Below are positions 15,487 to 24,706 of a DNA stretch of 39,026 nt, in pieces (positions within the stretch are counted from its first letter, which is position 1; each line of letters opens with the position of its first letter). The notes beneath the pieces are model-generated. The model did no database searches, was not told the DNA's origin, and saw only the letters and a list, made by a program, of their open reading frames with translations. The DNA comes from JBHIBA01 sp046758845. GTDB taxonomy: Bacteria > UBA8248 > JACPRG01 > G963555815. The position numbers were made by a program, and so were the translations under genes. Location of the stretch: assembly GCA_046758845.1 (NCBI GenBank), contig JBHIBA010000009.1, positions 1-39,026 of the forward strand, written 5' to 3'.

Positions 15487-16538
15487 GTCACGAGCCCTGT
15501 TCTTCGACAATCGCCCTCCGGTTGCAAAGGGATTGCCCGCCGTTGGCGGTTGGATTCGTAAATCGCGTCCATGATCTTGGCGAGGTGCACCCCGCTGTTC
15601 GTCGCCCCCGCGGCGGGCGGCTCCCGCGTGCGGACCGAATCGAGAAAGGCTTCCAACTCCAGGCAAACCTGGTCGAGCGGGCTCGCCGCGCCCACCACCG
15701 GGGAGCGCCCTGCCCCGCGGACCGCGGTCCAGGTGCCGCCGCGAAGCTCGTGGCGCACGTCGTGAACCGTCACTTCCTCCACCTCGAAGTCCGCGACGAT
15801 GGTGGCCTTCGATCCCATGATCCAGAGGTCTTTCGTGGTCATGGCGTTCGGGACCACTTTATCATTCCATCTGCCGGGCTGGATGTAACCCGACTCGACC
15901 CGGCCGATGGCCCCACCGGGGTACTCGAGGACAACGAGGGATGTGTCTTCCAGACCCCGCCCGAAGTGGTCCCGGACGACCGAAGCCAGAACGCACTTCG
16001 CCGGTCCCAGAAACCAGTTGTAGAGATCGAGGAAATGGATGGCGTCGGTGTGGGTGACACCCACGTCGTTCCGGGCCCGCTTGAAGCCCAGAAAATTCCC
16101 CGCCACGTAGCGGATCTCCCCCAGGGCGCCCGAGTCGATTTGCTCCTTGATGAATCGGGAAATGGGGTGAAACCGGTAGTAATACCCCACCTGGAGGACC
16201 CGGCCCGTCTTCTCCACTACGGAGGCCAGAGAGATCGCCTCTTCGGTCTTGACGGTGATGGGTTTCTCGACGAAGACGTCCTTGCCCGCCTCCAGGGCTT
16301 CCCGGCAGAGAGGAAAGTGGCTGTCAGAGGGCGTCACCACGTCAACGACATCGACTTCTCCGAGGAAATTCGTGTAGTCGGAGGTGAACCGCACAGGGGG
16401 GATCTGGTAGCGCCGCAGAAGGCCGGAGGCCTCGGACCTCAGGTCCGCCACGTAGAGACAGTCCGCCATGCCCAGGCGGGCCCAGGCGTCGAGGTGGTTG
16501 CGGCCGAAGCCGCCCAGCCCCACTTGCAGGACCTTCAA
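15483..16538 (-). CDS. Gfo/Idh/MocA-family NAD(P)-dependent dehydrogenase
   Basis: 351 residues if started at TTG 16538 (L-K-V-L-Q-V-G), which begins at the first Rossmann strand after a TGGGGT site; a GTG at 16610 would add 24 residues without a ribosome site. N-terminal nucleotide loop GLGGFGRNH (8-15), catalytic-site EKP (91-93), YRFHP, then D165 and H168 in THTDAIHFLDLYNWFLG. Such enzymes oxidise or reduce sugar and cyclitol hydroxyls. It is first of the trio with the DAHP-synthase-like and AroE-like genes. In aminoshikimate (ansamycin) clusters a Gfo/Idh oxidoreductase also accompanies DAHP-synthase and AroE homologues, which makes the association meaningful, though no aminotransferase is seen here. 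Confidence 0.87.
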   Translation of the reverse strand: MKVLQVGLGGFGRNHLDAWARLGMADCLYVADLRSEASGLLRRYQIPPVRFTSDYTNFLGEVDVVDVVTPSDSHFPLCREALEAGKDVFVEKPITVKTEEAISLASVVEKTGRVLQVGYYYRFHPISRFIKEQIDSGALGEIRYVAGNFLGFKRARNDVGVTHTDAIHFLDLYNWFLGPAKCVLASVVRDHFGRGLEDTSLVVLEYPGGAIGRVESGYIQPGRWNDKVVPNAMTTKDLWIMGSKATIVADFEVEEVTVHDVRHELRGGTWTAVRGAGRSPVVGAASPLDQVCLELEAFLDSVRTREPPAAGATNSGVHLAKIMDAIYESNRQRRAIPLQPEGDCRRTGLVT

Positions 16539-17435
16539 TGCGATACCCCAGGTGATCTCACGGGCGAATCCAAAGCCAGGAAACGTCCGAAATTCTAGGC
16601 AAGGGCCCACGGCCTGTCAATCTGGAAGACGAGTTGACCGGCATTTGTTTTCTGCGGGGGGCGCTTTTTGGGCACTTGCGTGCCGGCCGAGTTGCGGTTG
16701 GAGATGAATACTCTCAAGTCGGCGTCTTTCGCGCTCACCTTCCGAGAGGCGATTCACCAGGCAAAGGTCACGACCGTTTTTCGGACCCGGCATCATAATG
16801 GGGAAGCTCCTCACAGTGCGCTAAGTGCAAGACAAGAGGCCAAGGAAAGAAAAAGCGCGGCGCCTTTGCCGGTGCTCTTCGCCACATTTCTCTAACCTAA
16901 AGTGTTTTATGGGAATGTAGGTGTAACCATTTATTGTCAGGCGAGTTGTAGATTTTCTAATGCCGGGACATCGGGAGACACAGGGGGACGAAAGACCTGC
17001 GAGGAAGTGCGCCCCCACACCTCGCTGGGGACCTGCCGCCCCGATGAGTCCCTGTCAGTAGTTCGGGCCAAGGCGGCTCGACCAACCAGAAGAGTCGCAG
17101 GGGACCCTCAGTAGTGTTAATCTGTCCAGCGACCGGTTTCGGCCTCCAAACGAGCAAACCTATCCAATCTCTTCAGACACCCCTTCCTCTCAACCGTCTC
17201 GCCTGTCAGAACAAGGAAATCACATGTGGGACAAATACACGGCCAGTGGTAGACTGGTACACTCACGTTTAGCAAGGCTGGCAGCATGACAAGGCGCCGA
17301 ATGTCTGGGAGATCCCGGAGAGAGGGGGAAATCTCGTTCGTACGACTCAGAGATCCCGCCCCCCGAGGGTTTGGCTCGATCCGTATCGTCTGCCCTTGAA
17401 ATCCGATGGCCAGAAACGTTCGAAAGGAGTGAGAA
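16539..17435. other. About 0.9 kb without a recognised gene, upstream of the BMP operon
   Basis: No open frame here has recognisable protein content, and no RNA fold was identified. The region separates the leftward Gfo/Idh operon from the rightward BMP importer, so it should hold both promoters. One promoter candidate is listed separately. AT-richer sequence occurs around 16890-16965. A long leader for the BMP transcript or a decayed gene are both possible. Confidence 0.6.
16934..16961 (+). promoter_or_regulatory. Candidate sigma70 promoter toward the BMP operon
   Basis: TTGTCA (16934-16939) and TCTAAT (16956-16961) each match five of six consensus bases and are 16 bp apart, in a locally AT-rich stretch. 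The start codon of the BMP protein is about 475 bp downstream, which would mean a long leader. A nearer promoter was not recognised. Confidence 0.35.
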
Positions 17436-18422
17436 ATGAGACGCATCCTCAGTTTCGTGCTCGCTGTTCTCCTGTCGGTTGCTCTGCTGCCAAGTGTGAC
17501 GTGGGCGCAGAAAACAAAGGCGGTGCTCCTCCTCACGGCCGTCGCCACATCGGGCAACTGGGACGTTGAGGGTTACAAGGCCTTCAAGGCCATGGGTGAC
17601 AAGTACGGGATGGAGACCTCCGTTGTGGAGCGGGCCTCCTACGCGAAGGCCAGCCAGATCATGCGGGATTACGCCTCGCGGGGATACGGGCTGATCATCG
17701 CTCACAGCGCCGGGTATGGGGGCGCCGCGATTGAAGTGGCCCGTGAATTTCCCAAGTCCTGGTTCGTCATCTTCTCGGATTTAAGATCGACCGGTGGCCG
17801 GAAGAACGTGGCCGGCTGGGCGTTCAACTGGAATGAATACGGCTACCTGGAGGGCACGCTGGCGGGCCTGATGACGAAATCGAACAAGATAGGAATCGTC
17901 GCGCCGATTCCTATCCCGTCCATCACCCGGCTGCTCGGCGGATTCATGGACGGCGTCAAGTCGGTCAACACGAAAGCGCAAGTGGACGTAATCTGGGTCC
18001 AATCGTGGTCCGACCCGGCCAAGGGCAAGGAAGCTGCGCTCCAGCTGGTGGCCCGAGGGGCTGACCTGCTGACCCACACCTCCAACATCACCGGATGGGG
18101 CATCTTCGAGGCGGCGAAACAAAAGAAGGTGTGGACCATCGGGAATTTTTCCGACGAGAGCGAACGCGCCCCGCAACACGTCATCACCAGCGGGATCCTC
18201 GACTTTCGAAGGGGGTACGACGAAATCGGCCGACTCTTTAAGAGCGGCAAGCTCGAAGCCAAGGTCTACCGCGCGAACATCAGCAACGGAGACATCTATC
18301 TCACGCGCTTTCACAAAGCGGTTCCCCCGGACGTCAGCAAGCAGGTCAACGGCGTGAAGGCCAAGATCGCCTCGGGCGATCTGAAGATTCGCAACGTCAT
18401 GTATAAGCCCAAGAAGCGTTGA
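17436..18422 (+). CDS. BMP-family ABC transporter substrate-binding protein (PnrA/BmpA-like)
   Basis: 328 residues. ATG 17436 follows AAAGGAGTGAGAA. A Sec signal peptide (cleavage after TWA near residue 24) leads to the type 1 periplasmic fold. Family markers include AHSAGYGGAAIEVAREFP, NWNEYGYLEGTLAGLMTKS and KIGIVAPIPIPSI, then GGFMDGVKSVN. Members bind nucleosides, purine-related bases or autoinducers. No lipobox is seen, so it is probably free in the periplasm. It is followed by a two-domain ATPase, two permeases and a cyclic-amidase, forming a complete uptake-and-hydrolysis operon. Ligand inferred to be a nucleobase, hydantoin or similar ring. Confidence 0.92.
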   Translation: MRRILSFVLAVLLSVALLPSVTWAQKTKAVLLLTAVATSGNWDVEGYKAFKAMGDKYGMETSVVERASYAKASQIMRDYASRGYGLIIAHSAGYGGAAIEVAREFPKSWFVIFSDLRSTGGRKNVAGWAFNWNEYGYLEGTLAGLMTKSNKIGIVAPIPIPSITRLLGGFMDGVKSVNTKAQVDVIWVQSWSDPAKGKEAALQLVARGADLLTHTSNITGWGIFEAAKQKKVWTIGNFSDESERAPQHVITSGILDFRRGYDEIGRLFKSGKLEAKVYRANISNGDIYLTRFHKAVPPDVSKQVNGVKAKIASGDLKIRNVMYKPKKR

Positions 18423-19960
18423 AGGGCCGTCCTGAACAATCGGGTGACCCTCTTCTGCGAATGGAGGCTATCACCAAGACCTTTGGTTCTCTGGTGGCCA
18501 ACCGGAGAATCGACTTTACCCTCCAGGCGGGAGAGATTCACGCCCTTCTCGGGGAGAACGGGGCGGGCAAGACCACCCTTGTCAGCATCCTGTACGGACA
18601 TTACCGGCCGGATTCCGGGTCGATCCTTCTGGACGGCCGTCCGGTTCAGCTGCACTCTTCCAAGGCCGCTATCAAGCTCGGGATCGGCATGGTGCCCCAG
18701 CACTTCATGCTGGTCTCGACCTTTACGGTTGCGGAAAACCTCCTGCTCGGTCTGGAGACCTTCCACATCGGCCCAATCCGGCTGGCAGAGGCCGAAGGGC
18801 GAATCGAGGAATTCTCTCGCCGGTTCGGCCTTGCGATCGATCCGAAGGCCCGGGTGGAACACCTATCGCTGGGAGAGAGGCAACGGGTGGAGATCATCCG
18901 GGCCCTTTTCCTGGGGGCGCGAATACTCATCCTGGACGAGCCGACCTCCGTTCTGACGCCCCTCGAGGTCGAGCCCCTGCTGGACACCCTGCGCCGCCTC
19001 TCCGAACAGGGAACCTCGATCGTCCTGATCAGCCATAAGATCCCGGAGGTCCTGACAGTGAGTCACCGGATCACCGTCCTGCGGGACGGGGCGCGGGTGG
19101 ATACCGTCGATCGGGCGGAAACCCACGAAGCCGAATTGGCCCGGATGATGGTCGGCCGCGAAGTCCGCGCCCACAAGGTCCAGGGGACGCCCGCCTCAAC
19201 CGAAGAGGTGTTTACGGCGTCTGAAACCACAGTCTTGAACGACCTGTCCCTTCCCGTCATTCGGGGGGTTTCCCTCTCACTGTTCAGGGGAGAGATCCTG
19301 GGCCTGGCGGGCGTCGACGGAAACGGACAGCGGGAATTGGCGGAGGCGCTGGCCGGCATCCGTCCGTTGGAGTCGGGGCGAATCCTCTTTCAAGGTCTGG
19401 ATCTGACCCGCCTCGGGTTCCGCGCCCGATCCGACCTGGGCATCGGCTTCGTCCCGAGCGACCGACAGAAGCTGGGCCTGGTCCCGGATTTCACGGTCGA
19501 GGAAAACCTCATCCTGGACAGCTATCGCCGAAGCCCCATCAGTCAGATCGGTTGGATGTCCTTTGAGCGGATTCGATCCTTTTCCTCGGACCTGATGAAA
19601 AGATTCGGGATTCGCGGCTGCGGGCTCGATTCCCGCCTCCGGCAGTTATCGGGCGGAAACCAACAGAAGGTCCTTCTCGCCAGGGTCCTTTCCCGCAAGG
19701 TCGCCGTCCTGATCATCTCGCAGCCGACGAGCGGCCTGGACGTCGGGGCGACGGAATTCGTCCATGAACTCCTTCTGACACTCAGGGAACAGGGAACCGC
19801 CATTCTCCTCATCTCCACGGAGCTGGAGGAGATCCTCAGCCTTTCAGACCGCGTCGCCGTGTTGTCCGCCGGCGAGATCCGGGCTGTGTTCTCCAAGGCG
19901 GACGCCAACCGGGACGAGATCGGCCTGCTCATGGCCGGCCACGTTTCAGGCAATCCCTGA
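18419..19960 (+). CDS. BMP-type ABC transporter ATPase with two nucleotide-binding domains (YufO-like)
   Basis: 513 residues. The first domain has Walker A GENGAGKTT (45-53), LSLGERQR and Walker B ILILDEPTSVLTP. The second has the reduced Walker A GVDGNGQREL, signature LSGGNQQK and Walker B VLIISQPTSGLDVG, where Gln replaces the catalytic Glu. This asymmetry is common in sugar/nucleoside importers, so one functional ATP site is expected. TTG at 18419 overlaps the binding-protein stop as TTGA; ATG 18461 is an alternative but lacks a ribosome site. Works with the permeases at 19991 and 21040. Confidence 0.9.
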   Translation: MKGRPEQSGDPLLRMEAITKTFGSLVANRRIDFTLQAGEIHALLGENGAGKTTLVSILYGHYRPDSGSILLDGRPVQLHSSKAAIKLGIGMVPQHFMLVSTFTVAENLLLGLETFHIGPIRLAEAEGRIEEFSRRFGLAIDPKARVEHLSLGERQRVEIIRALFLGARILILDEPTSVLTPLEVEPLLDTLRRLSEQGTSIVLISHKIPEVLTVSHRITVLRDGARVDTVDRAETHEAELARMMVGREVRAHKVQGTPASTEEVFTASETTVLNDLSLPVIRGVSLSLFRGEILGLAGVDGNGQRELAEALAGIRPLESGRILFQGLDLTRLGFRARSDLGIGFVPSDRQKLGLVPDFTVEENLILDSYRRSPISQIGWMSFERIRSFSSDLMKRFGIRGCGLDSRLRQLSGGNQQKVLLARVLSRKVAVLIISQPTSGLDVGATEFVHELLLTLREQGTAILLISTELEEILSLSDRVAVLSAGEIRAVFSKADANRDEIGLLMAGHVSGNP

Positions 19961-19990
19961 GCCGTTTACCCGATTTGGAACATCGCCGCC

Positions 19991-21043
19991 ATGTCCGCCA
20001 ACCTCAACCGATTCAACCTCCAGGTCGGCCTGCCGATGGCCGCCACCGGGATCTCCCTGGTCCTGGTGGGGTGGATCGTCAGCCTGGTGGGCGCGAGCCC
20101 ATTCGTGGCGCTCCGCGCCCTCCTCGACGGCGCGTTCGGCAGCCCCTATGCCGTGGGGATCGTCCTGGTCCGCGCGACTCCGCTCATCCTGACAGGACTG
20201 TCCGTGGGGTTGGCCTTTCGGTGCGGCCTGTTCAATATCGGAGCGGAGGGACAGCTTCAAGTGGGGGCCGCGGCCGCCGTCGCGGTGGGGATCTTCGGAG
20301 GAGGCCCCCCCATCGTCCACGCCGGTTCCTCTCTGTTGGCCGGCTTCCTGGCCGGGGGGCTTTACGGCGCGATTCCCGGTTACATCCGCGCCCGGTTCGG
20401 CGCCAGCGAAATCATCACCACCCTCATGATGAATTACATCGCGATTTACGGCGTCATTTATCTTGTGCTGGGCCCCATGGGAATGGAGGACGCCGTCTTC
20501 CCCCAGACCGCGCGGATTCTGGAATCCAGCGAGCTGCCTCGCTGGATTCCCGGCACCCAGCTTCATGCCGGTTTCTGGATGGCCCTTCTTTTGGTCGCGG
20601 CGGTCTGGGTGATTCTGAAAAAGACGACCTTGGGGTATGAATTCCGCGTCATCGGAGAAAACCCTTCCGTCGCGCGGCAGATCGGCATTCCCACCTCAGG
20701 GCGGATCACGCTCTCGCTGGCCCTGTGCGGGGGCCTGTCTGGCTTGGCCGGAGCGGTTGAGATCCTGGGGGTTCAATTCCGCCTGGCGCAGGACTGGTCG
20801 TACGAATGGGGGTACACGGCCATTGCGGTGGCCTTCCTGGGAGGCGCGAACGCCTTTGGCATCCTGGCCGCCGCCCTGTATTTCGGCGTGTTGCAGGCGG
20901 GGGCGGACTCCATCCAGGCCGCGACGGGGGTTCCCGCCGCCATCATCTATCTGATCGAGTCCCTTCCGGTCTTGATCGTCCTGGCACTCTCCGCCCCCCG
21001 TATCCTGACGCACCTGCGGAACCTGACGGGGAGGTCCCCATGA
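19991..21043 (+). CDS. BMP-type ABC transporter permease (YufP-like)
   Basis: 350 residues with about nine hydrophobic spans. The branched-chain/ribose-class permease signature is seen in RCGLFNIGAEGQLQVGA (about 77-93), with the GASEIITTLMMNYIA segment and the EFRVIGENPSVARQIGI cytoplasmic loop. It starts at ATG 19991, 30 bp after the ATPase gene. Its last codon overlaps the start of the second permease (ATGA), so the two form a heterodimeric inner-membrane channel. Confidence 0.92.
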   Translation: MSANLNRFNLQVGLPMAATGISLVLVGWIVSLVGASPFVALRALLDGAFGSPYAVGIVLVRATPLILTGLSVGLAFRCGLFNIGAEGQLQVGAAAAVAVGIFGGGPPIVHAGSSLLAGFLAGGLYGAIPGYIRARFGASEIITTLMMNYIAIYGVIYLVLGPMGMEDAVFPQTARILESSELPRWIPGTQLHAGFWMALLLVAAVWVILKKTTLGYEFRVIGENPSVARQIGIPTSGRITLSLALCGGLSGLAGAVEILGVQFRLAQDWSYEWGYTAIAVAFLGGANAFGILAAALYFGVLQAGADSIQAATGVPAAIIYLIESLPVLIVLALSAPRILTHLRNLTGRSP

Positions 21044-21975
21044 TCGCGGAACTGTTTGGAGGGGATTTCCTTGCGGCGGCCATCCGGCTCGCGGCCCCTT
21101 TGCTCCTGGCGGCGCTGGGGGGCATCCTGTCCGAACGGTCGGGCGTGTTGAACATCGGCCTGGAAGGGATGATGCTGGTCGGGGCGTTCTTCGCCACGGC
21201 GGGCGCCCTGTGGAGCGGCAATTTGTGGTTCGGGGTCCTGCTGGGTATCCTCGCGGGCGCTCTTCTCGGGTTGATCCTGGGGGGGTTCGCCATCTCCCTG
21301 TTCGCCGATCAGATCACGACCGGCATCATCCTCAACCTCTTCGCCCTGGGATTGACGAGCTTTCTCCTTCGGATTGTCTTCGGCATCGGCGGGGCGAGCA
21401 AGACCCAGACACCTCCCTTCGACGCCGTTTCCATCCCTTACCTTGTGGACTTGCCATTCCTGGGTCCTCTCCTCTTTCGCCACAATCTCTTAATTTACCT
21501 GACGGTCCTCCTGGTCGTGGCCCTCACGTACCTGCTCTTTCGGACCTCTTTGGGGCTCTCCGTCCGTGCGACCGGAGAGTTCGCGAGGGCCGCCGACATG
21601 GTCGGAATCCCGGTCCAGGCGATCCGGTACGGGTGTGTCATCGGCAGCGGGGCCTTGGCGGGCCTGGGCGGCGCGTTTCTCTCATTGGGCCACGTCCATG
21701 TCTTCGTGGACAACATCACGCAGGGGAAGGGTTACATCGCGCTGGCCGTTGTCATCCTGGGCAGATGGCGCCCGGCGGGCGCCCTGATCGGGGCGCTCCT
21801 TTTCGGGGGAGCGGAAGCCCTGCAATTCCGTGTCCATACGCTCAAGGTCCCCATCCCGGAACAGCTCCCGGTCATGCTCCCCTATGTCTTGACGATTCTC
21901 GCCCTGGTTGGCACGATGAAGAAAACCCGCCCCCCCGCTGAGGATGGGATTCCCTATATCAAGGAGGCCGGATAA
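21040..21975 (+). CDS. BMP-type ABC transporter permease (YufQ-like)
   Basis: 311 residues from ATG 21040, overlapping the first permease stop by four bases. The family signature SERSGVLNIGLEGMMLVGA lies at about 30-48, then GLSVRATGEFARAADMVGI in the cytoplasmic loop and an HVHVFVDNITQGKGYIALAV segment. About eight hydrophobic spans. An open frame extends about 230 bases upstream into the first permease gene, but the overlap start fits operon structure and family length. Second half of the channel for the BMP binding protein's ligand. Confidence 0.92.
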   Translation: MIAELFGGDFLAAAIRLAAPLLLAALGGILSERSGVLNIGLEGMMLVGAFFATAGALWSGNLWFGVLLGILAGALLGLILGGFAISLFADQITTGIILNLFALGLTSFLLRIVFGIGGASKTQTPPFDAVSIPYLVDLPFLGPLLFRHNLLIYLTVLLVVALTYLLFRTSLGLSVRATGEFARAADMVGIPVQAIRYGCVIGSGALAGLGGAFLSLGHVHVFVDNITQGKGYIALAVVILGRWRPAGALIGALLFGGAEALQFRVHTLKVPIPEQLPVMLPYVLTILALVGTMKKTRPPAEDGIPYIKEAG

Positions 21976-22030
21976 GGGGCTGACGCGCTTCCACCCTGAG
22001 GTTGGACCTCCATTGCGGGCAGAGGAACCC

Positions 22031-23410
22031 ATGCCCACGAACAAGCTCGATACCGCAATCCTCAACGGGACGGTCGTCTCCCCAACCGGCCGCTTTGCGG
22101 TAAACGTGGGGATTCGCGACGGGCGGATCGCCGTCCTCTCCACAGGCCGCCTGGCGGCGAAGCGGAGGATAGACGCCGGCGGGAAGCTCCTTCTCCCCGG
22201 GCTGATCGACCCCCACGGACACATGCAGAGCTGCTGGGAGAACGGCGAGGCGTTCCGCCACGAGACGCGGAGGAAGGTCCTCGGCGGGGTGACCACCTAC
22301 CTGGACTACGCGTCCGGCCCCCGGGGACCGCTGGAGTCGATGGAGCGCTGGAAACCCCACATCGAAGCCCATTCCTACGTGGATATGGGCATTCAGCCCA
22401 TCATCAACGGAAAGGGGGCCCTGTCCGAAATCGAAGACCTGCTCGAGCTTCACGGGGTTTCGTCCTTCAAGTTTTTCTTCTCGGGACTGGAGCGCGAGCT
22501 CTATCCGACGATCTTTTCCCTCAATGACGGAGTCCTGGTCCGGGCCTTCGAGATCGTTGCCGCCCTCGGCCCCCCGACCCGGGCGGTGGTCCACGCGGAG
22601 AACTGGGAGATCGGATGGTTCCTGGAAGATGAGTTCCGGGGACAGGGACGCATGGACGGAGCGGTCTGGACGGACGCGCACCCTCACATCTGCGAGGAGG
22701 AGGGGATCGCGCGGGCCTGCTTCTACGCAGAGAAGACCGGTTGTCCGCTCTATATCGTTCACATCGGCGTCGGAGCCGGACCGAGAATCCTTGCCGATGC
22801 GAGAAGAAAGGGCGTGGACGTCATCGGGGAGACTTGCCCCCACTACCTGCTGGTGAACCGGGATGACCGCCGGATCGCCCTCGCCAAGTACAACCCGGCG
22901 ATCAAATGGGAGACGGACCGCGAGGCCCTCTGGCTCGCGGTCGGCGGGAACGGCATCGATTGCCTAGGCTCCGACCACATCGCCTCAACCGGTATGGAAG
23001 AACAATTCACGAATAAAGAGAAGGACATCTGGGCCGCGCGCTCGGGACTTCCGGGCTCGGGGACCATCCTGTTCACCCTGCTGGACGGGGTTCAACGGAA
23101 GAGGCTCAGCTTGGAACGGCTGGTCGCGTTATCGAGCTACAATCCCGCGCGCGCATTCGGTCTCTTTCCCCGGAAAGGCCACATCGGTGTGGGCGCGGAC
23201 GCCGACATCGTCATCCTGGACCCGGACCGAGTGTTCACCTTCCGGAACCGGGACTTCCTCCTTCACGTATCGCTCCTGGAGGGCATGCGAATCCGGGGCA
23301 GGCCCGAAAGGGTTCTCCTGCGGGGCGAGACGGTCGTGGAAAACGGACGGGTCGTGGCCGGAGAGCCGGGGGGAGAGTATCTCGAACGCAGACACACACC
23401 AGGCCGGTAG
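22031..23410 (+). CDS. Dihydropyrimidinase/hydantoinase/allantoinase-family cyclic amidase
   Basis: 459 residues, ATG 22031 after AGAGGAA, 55 bp downstream of the permease gene. The binuclear-metal site is complete by sequence: H62 and H64 in DPHGHM, Lys147 in SSFKFFF (position of the carbamylated lysine), H188 in VVHAEN, H244 in YIVHIG and D315 in GSDHIAST. These enzymes hydrolyse cyclic amide rings (dihydropyrimidines, hydantoins, allantoin). Placed right after a nucleoside/base importer, it probably opens the imported ring. No beta-ureidopropionase, carbamoylase or dihydropyrimidine dehydrogenase is in the window, so the end product is unknown. C-terminal ends in RRHTPGR. Confidence 0.88.
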   Translation: MPTNKLDTAILNGTVVSPTGRFAVNVGIRDGRIAVLSTGRLAAKRRIDAGGKLLLPGLIDPHGHMQSCWENGEAFRHETRRKVLGGVTTYLDYASGPRGPLESMERWKPHIEAHSYVDMGIQPIINGKGALSEIEDLLELHGVSSFKFFFSGLERELYPTIFSLNDGVLVRAFEIVAALGPPTRAVVHAENWEIGWFLEDEFRGQGRMDGAVWTDAHPHICEEEGIARACFYAEKTGCPLYIVHIGVGAGPRILADARRKGVDVIGETCPHYLLVNRDDRRIALAKYNPAIKWETDREALWLAVGGNGIDCLGSDHIASTGMEEQFTNKEKDIWAARSGLPGSGTILFTLLDGVQRKRLSLERLVALSSYNPARAFGLFPRKGHIGVGADADIVILDPDRVFTFRNRDFLLHVSLLEGMRIRGRPERVLLRGETVVENGRVVAGEPGGEYLERRHTPGR

Positions 23411-23722
23411 CCGAAGAAACGCTTACTGTAAGGCTTCAGAACCCAAGGGTCATTTTTACGCGGGTATGGCTTGATCTTCCGGTTTTCTCTTGGTTGCGTC
23501 CGACCCACTCGGATTCCTAGAGCCAAGGTCAAATCGGCCCCCAACGCCGAGAGAATTCAGACAAACGTATCTTAGACCGGATTGATCAATAGCAGGTTTC
23601 CAGCGAGGACTTCCCTCTTCACCATGACCGCCCAGCCCTGAATGAAAGAGGCCCGGGAAACGCGAACTCGCAGGCCGCGTTTTCGACGTGGTCTCGGTCC
23701 CGTAGACCGGGCTCCCAGCCGC
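23411..23722. other. 312-bp gap between convergent genes, nothing recognised
   Basis: No gene, RNA or clear terminator is visible between the hydantoinase-like gene (plus) and the quinone-oxidoreductase-like gene (minus). One weak T-rich patch (catttttacg, near 23451) follows without a convincing stem. Confidence 0.6.
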
Positions 23723-24706
23723 CTATCCGGTGAGGACGACGAGCTTCCCCTCGGCGCGGTTCTCTTCCATCACGCGATGCGCTTCAACGATCTCGTCAAG
23801 GCTAAACACTCGCCCGACCTTCACTCGGCTGTGCCCGGCTTCGACCTCGCTGACGAACTCCTGAAGCGGAGTCCTCACGAAATCCTCGGCTTCGCCTGCG
23901 TAGGTTGTCAGGCAGACGGAGGTCGGAATGGCTTCCATTGGCGCAAAGCGCTCGAAGTCCCACTTGTTGCCGACCATCCCCGTCAGGCAGACGACGCCGT
24001 GACGCTTGGCGGCCTGGAGGGAGTCGAGCAGCGTTTTCGTCCCGACGAGCTCCAGAACGTGGTCGACTCCAGCGGGAAACGTGCGTCGGACTTCCTCGGC
24101 GATGCTGTCGGTGTCGACGAAGACAGCATCCGCGCCGTTGTCGCGGAGGAGCTGTTCACGTTCCGGGCGACGACTCGTCGCTGCGACGGTGACACCGTGT
24201 TTCCGCGCCAGGACCGCCGCCGCTAGTCCCACGGAGGTCGTGCCACCGCGAATGAGGAGGGTCTGGCCGGATCGTACCTGGAGAGAGGTGTGGAGGGAGC
24301 CCCAAGCGGTCTGGACCATCTCGGGAAGCGCACCGAGCGTCGGCCAGTCAAGCGTCGTGTCGAGCGTTTGCACCTGCCTGGCCGGAACGCAGGTGTACTC
24401 GGCGTAGGAACCGTCGAACTGCCGCCCCATACCTCCCATAGCCGTGGCGACGGTCTGGCCCGGCGATAACTCGGTGCCCGGAGCGGCCACGATTTCTCCC
24501 ACCGCCTCAATCCCGAGAATACGCGGGAAAGTGACCGCGGGCGAGTGGCCTTGCCGAGTGAACAGCTCGGAGCGGTTGAGCCCGAAGGCGCGGACCCGGA
24601 TCAGCACCCAGCCCGGCTTCGGCTTCGGCACGGGCCGTTCCTGGAGCCTCAGAACCTCTGGCGGTCCCGGTCGTTCGATGACGACGGCTTTCATGCTCGT
24701 GGGCAT
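23723..24706 (-). CDS. MDR-family NAD(P)-dependent alcohol dehydrogenase/quinone oxidoreductase
   Basis: 327 residues of medium-chain dehydrogenase/reductase. ATG 24706 follows GAGGAG by eight bases. The GroES-like half runs from KAVVIERPGPPEVLRL through GIEAVGEI. The Rossmann half has LIRGGTTSVGLAAAVLARKHG with AATSRRPEREQLL. The cysteines of structural- or catalytic-zinc MDRs are absent (GLNRSEL replaces the GxCxxD area), so it belongs to the zinc-free quinone reductase/enoyl reductase side. Likely NADPH-dependent reduction of a quinone or activated alkene. It lies 189 bp downstream of the NMT1-like binding-protein gene. Substrate unknown. Confidence 0.88.
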   Translation of the reverse strand: MPTSMKAVVIERPGPPEVLRLQERPVPKPKPGWVLIRVRAFGLNRSELFTRQGHSPAVTFPRILGIEAVGEIVAAPGTELSPGQTVATAMGGMGRQFDGSYAEYTCVPARQVQTLDTTLDWPTLGALPEMVQTAWGSLHTSLQVRSGQTLLIRGGTTSVGLAAAVLARKHGVTVAATSRRPEREQLLRDNGADAVFVDTDSIAEEVRRTFPAGVDHVLELVGTKTLLDSLQAAKRHGVVCLTGMVGNKWDFERFAPMEAIPTSVCLTTYAGEAEDFVRTPLQEFVSEVEAGHSRVKVGRVFSLDEIVEAHRVMEENRAEGKLVVLTG

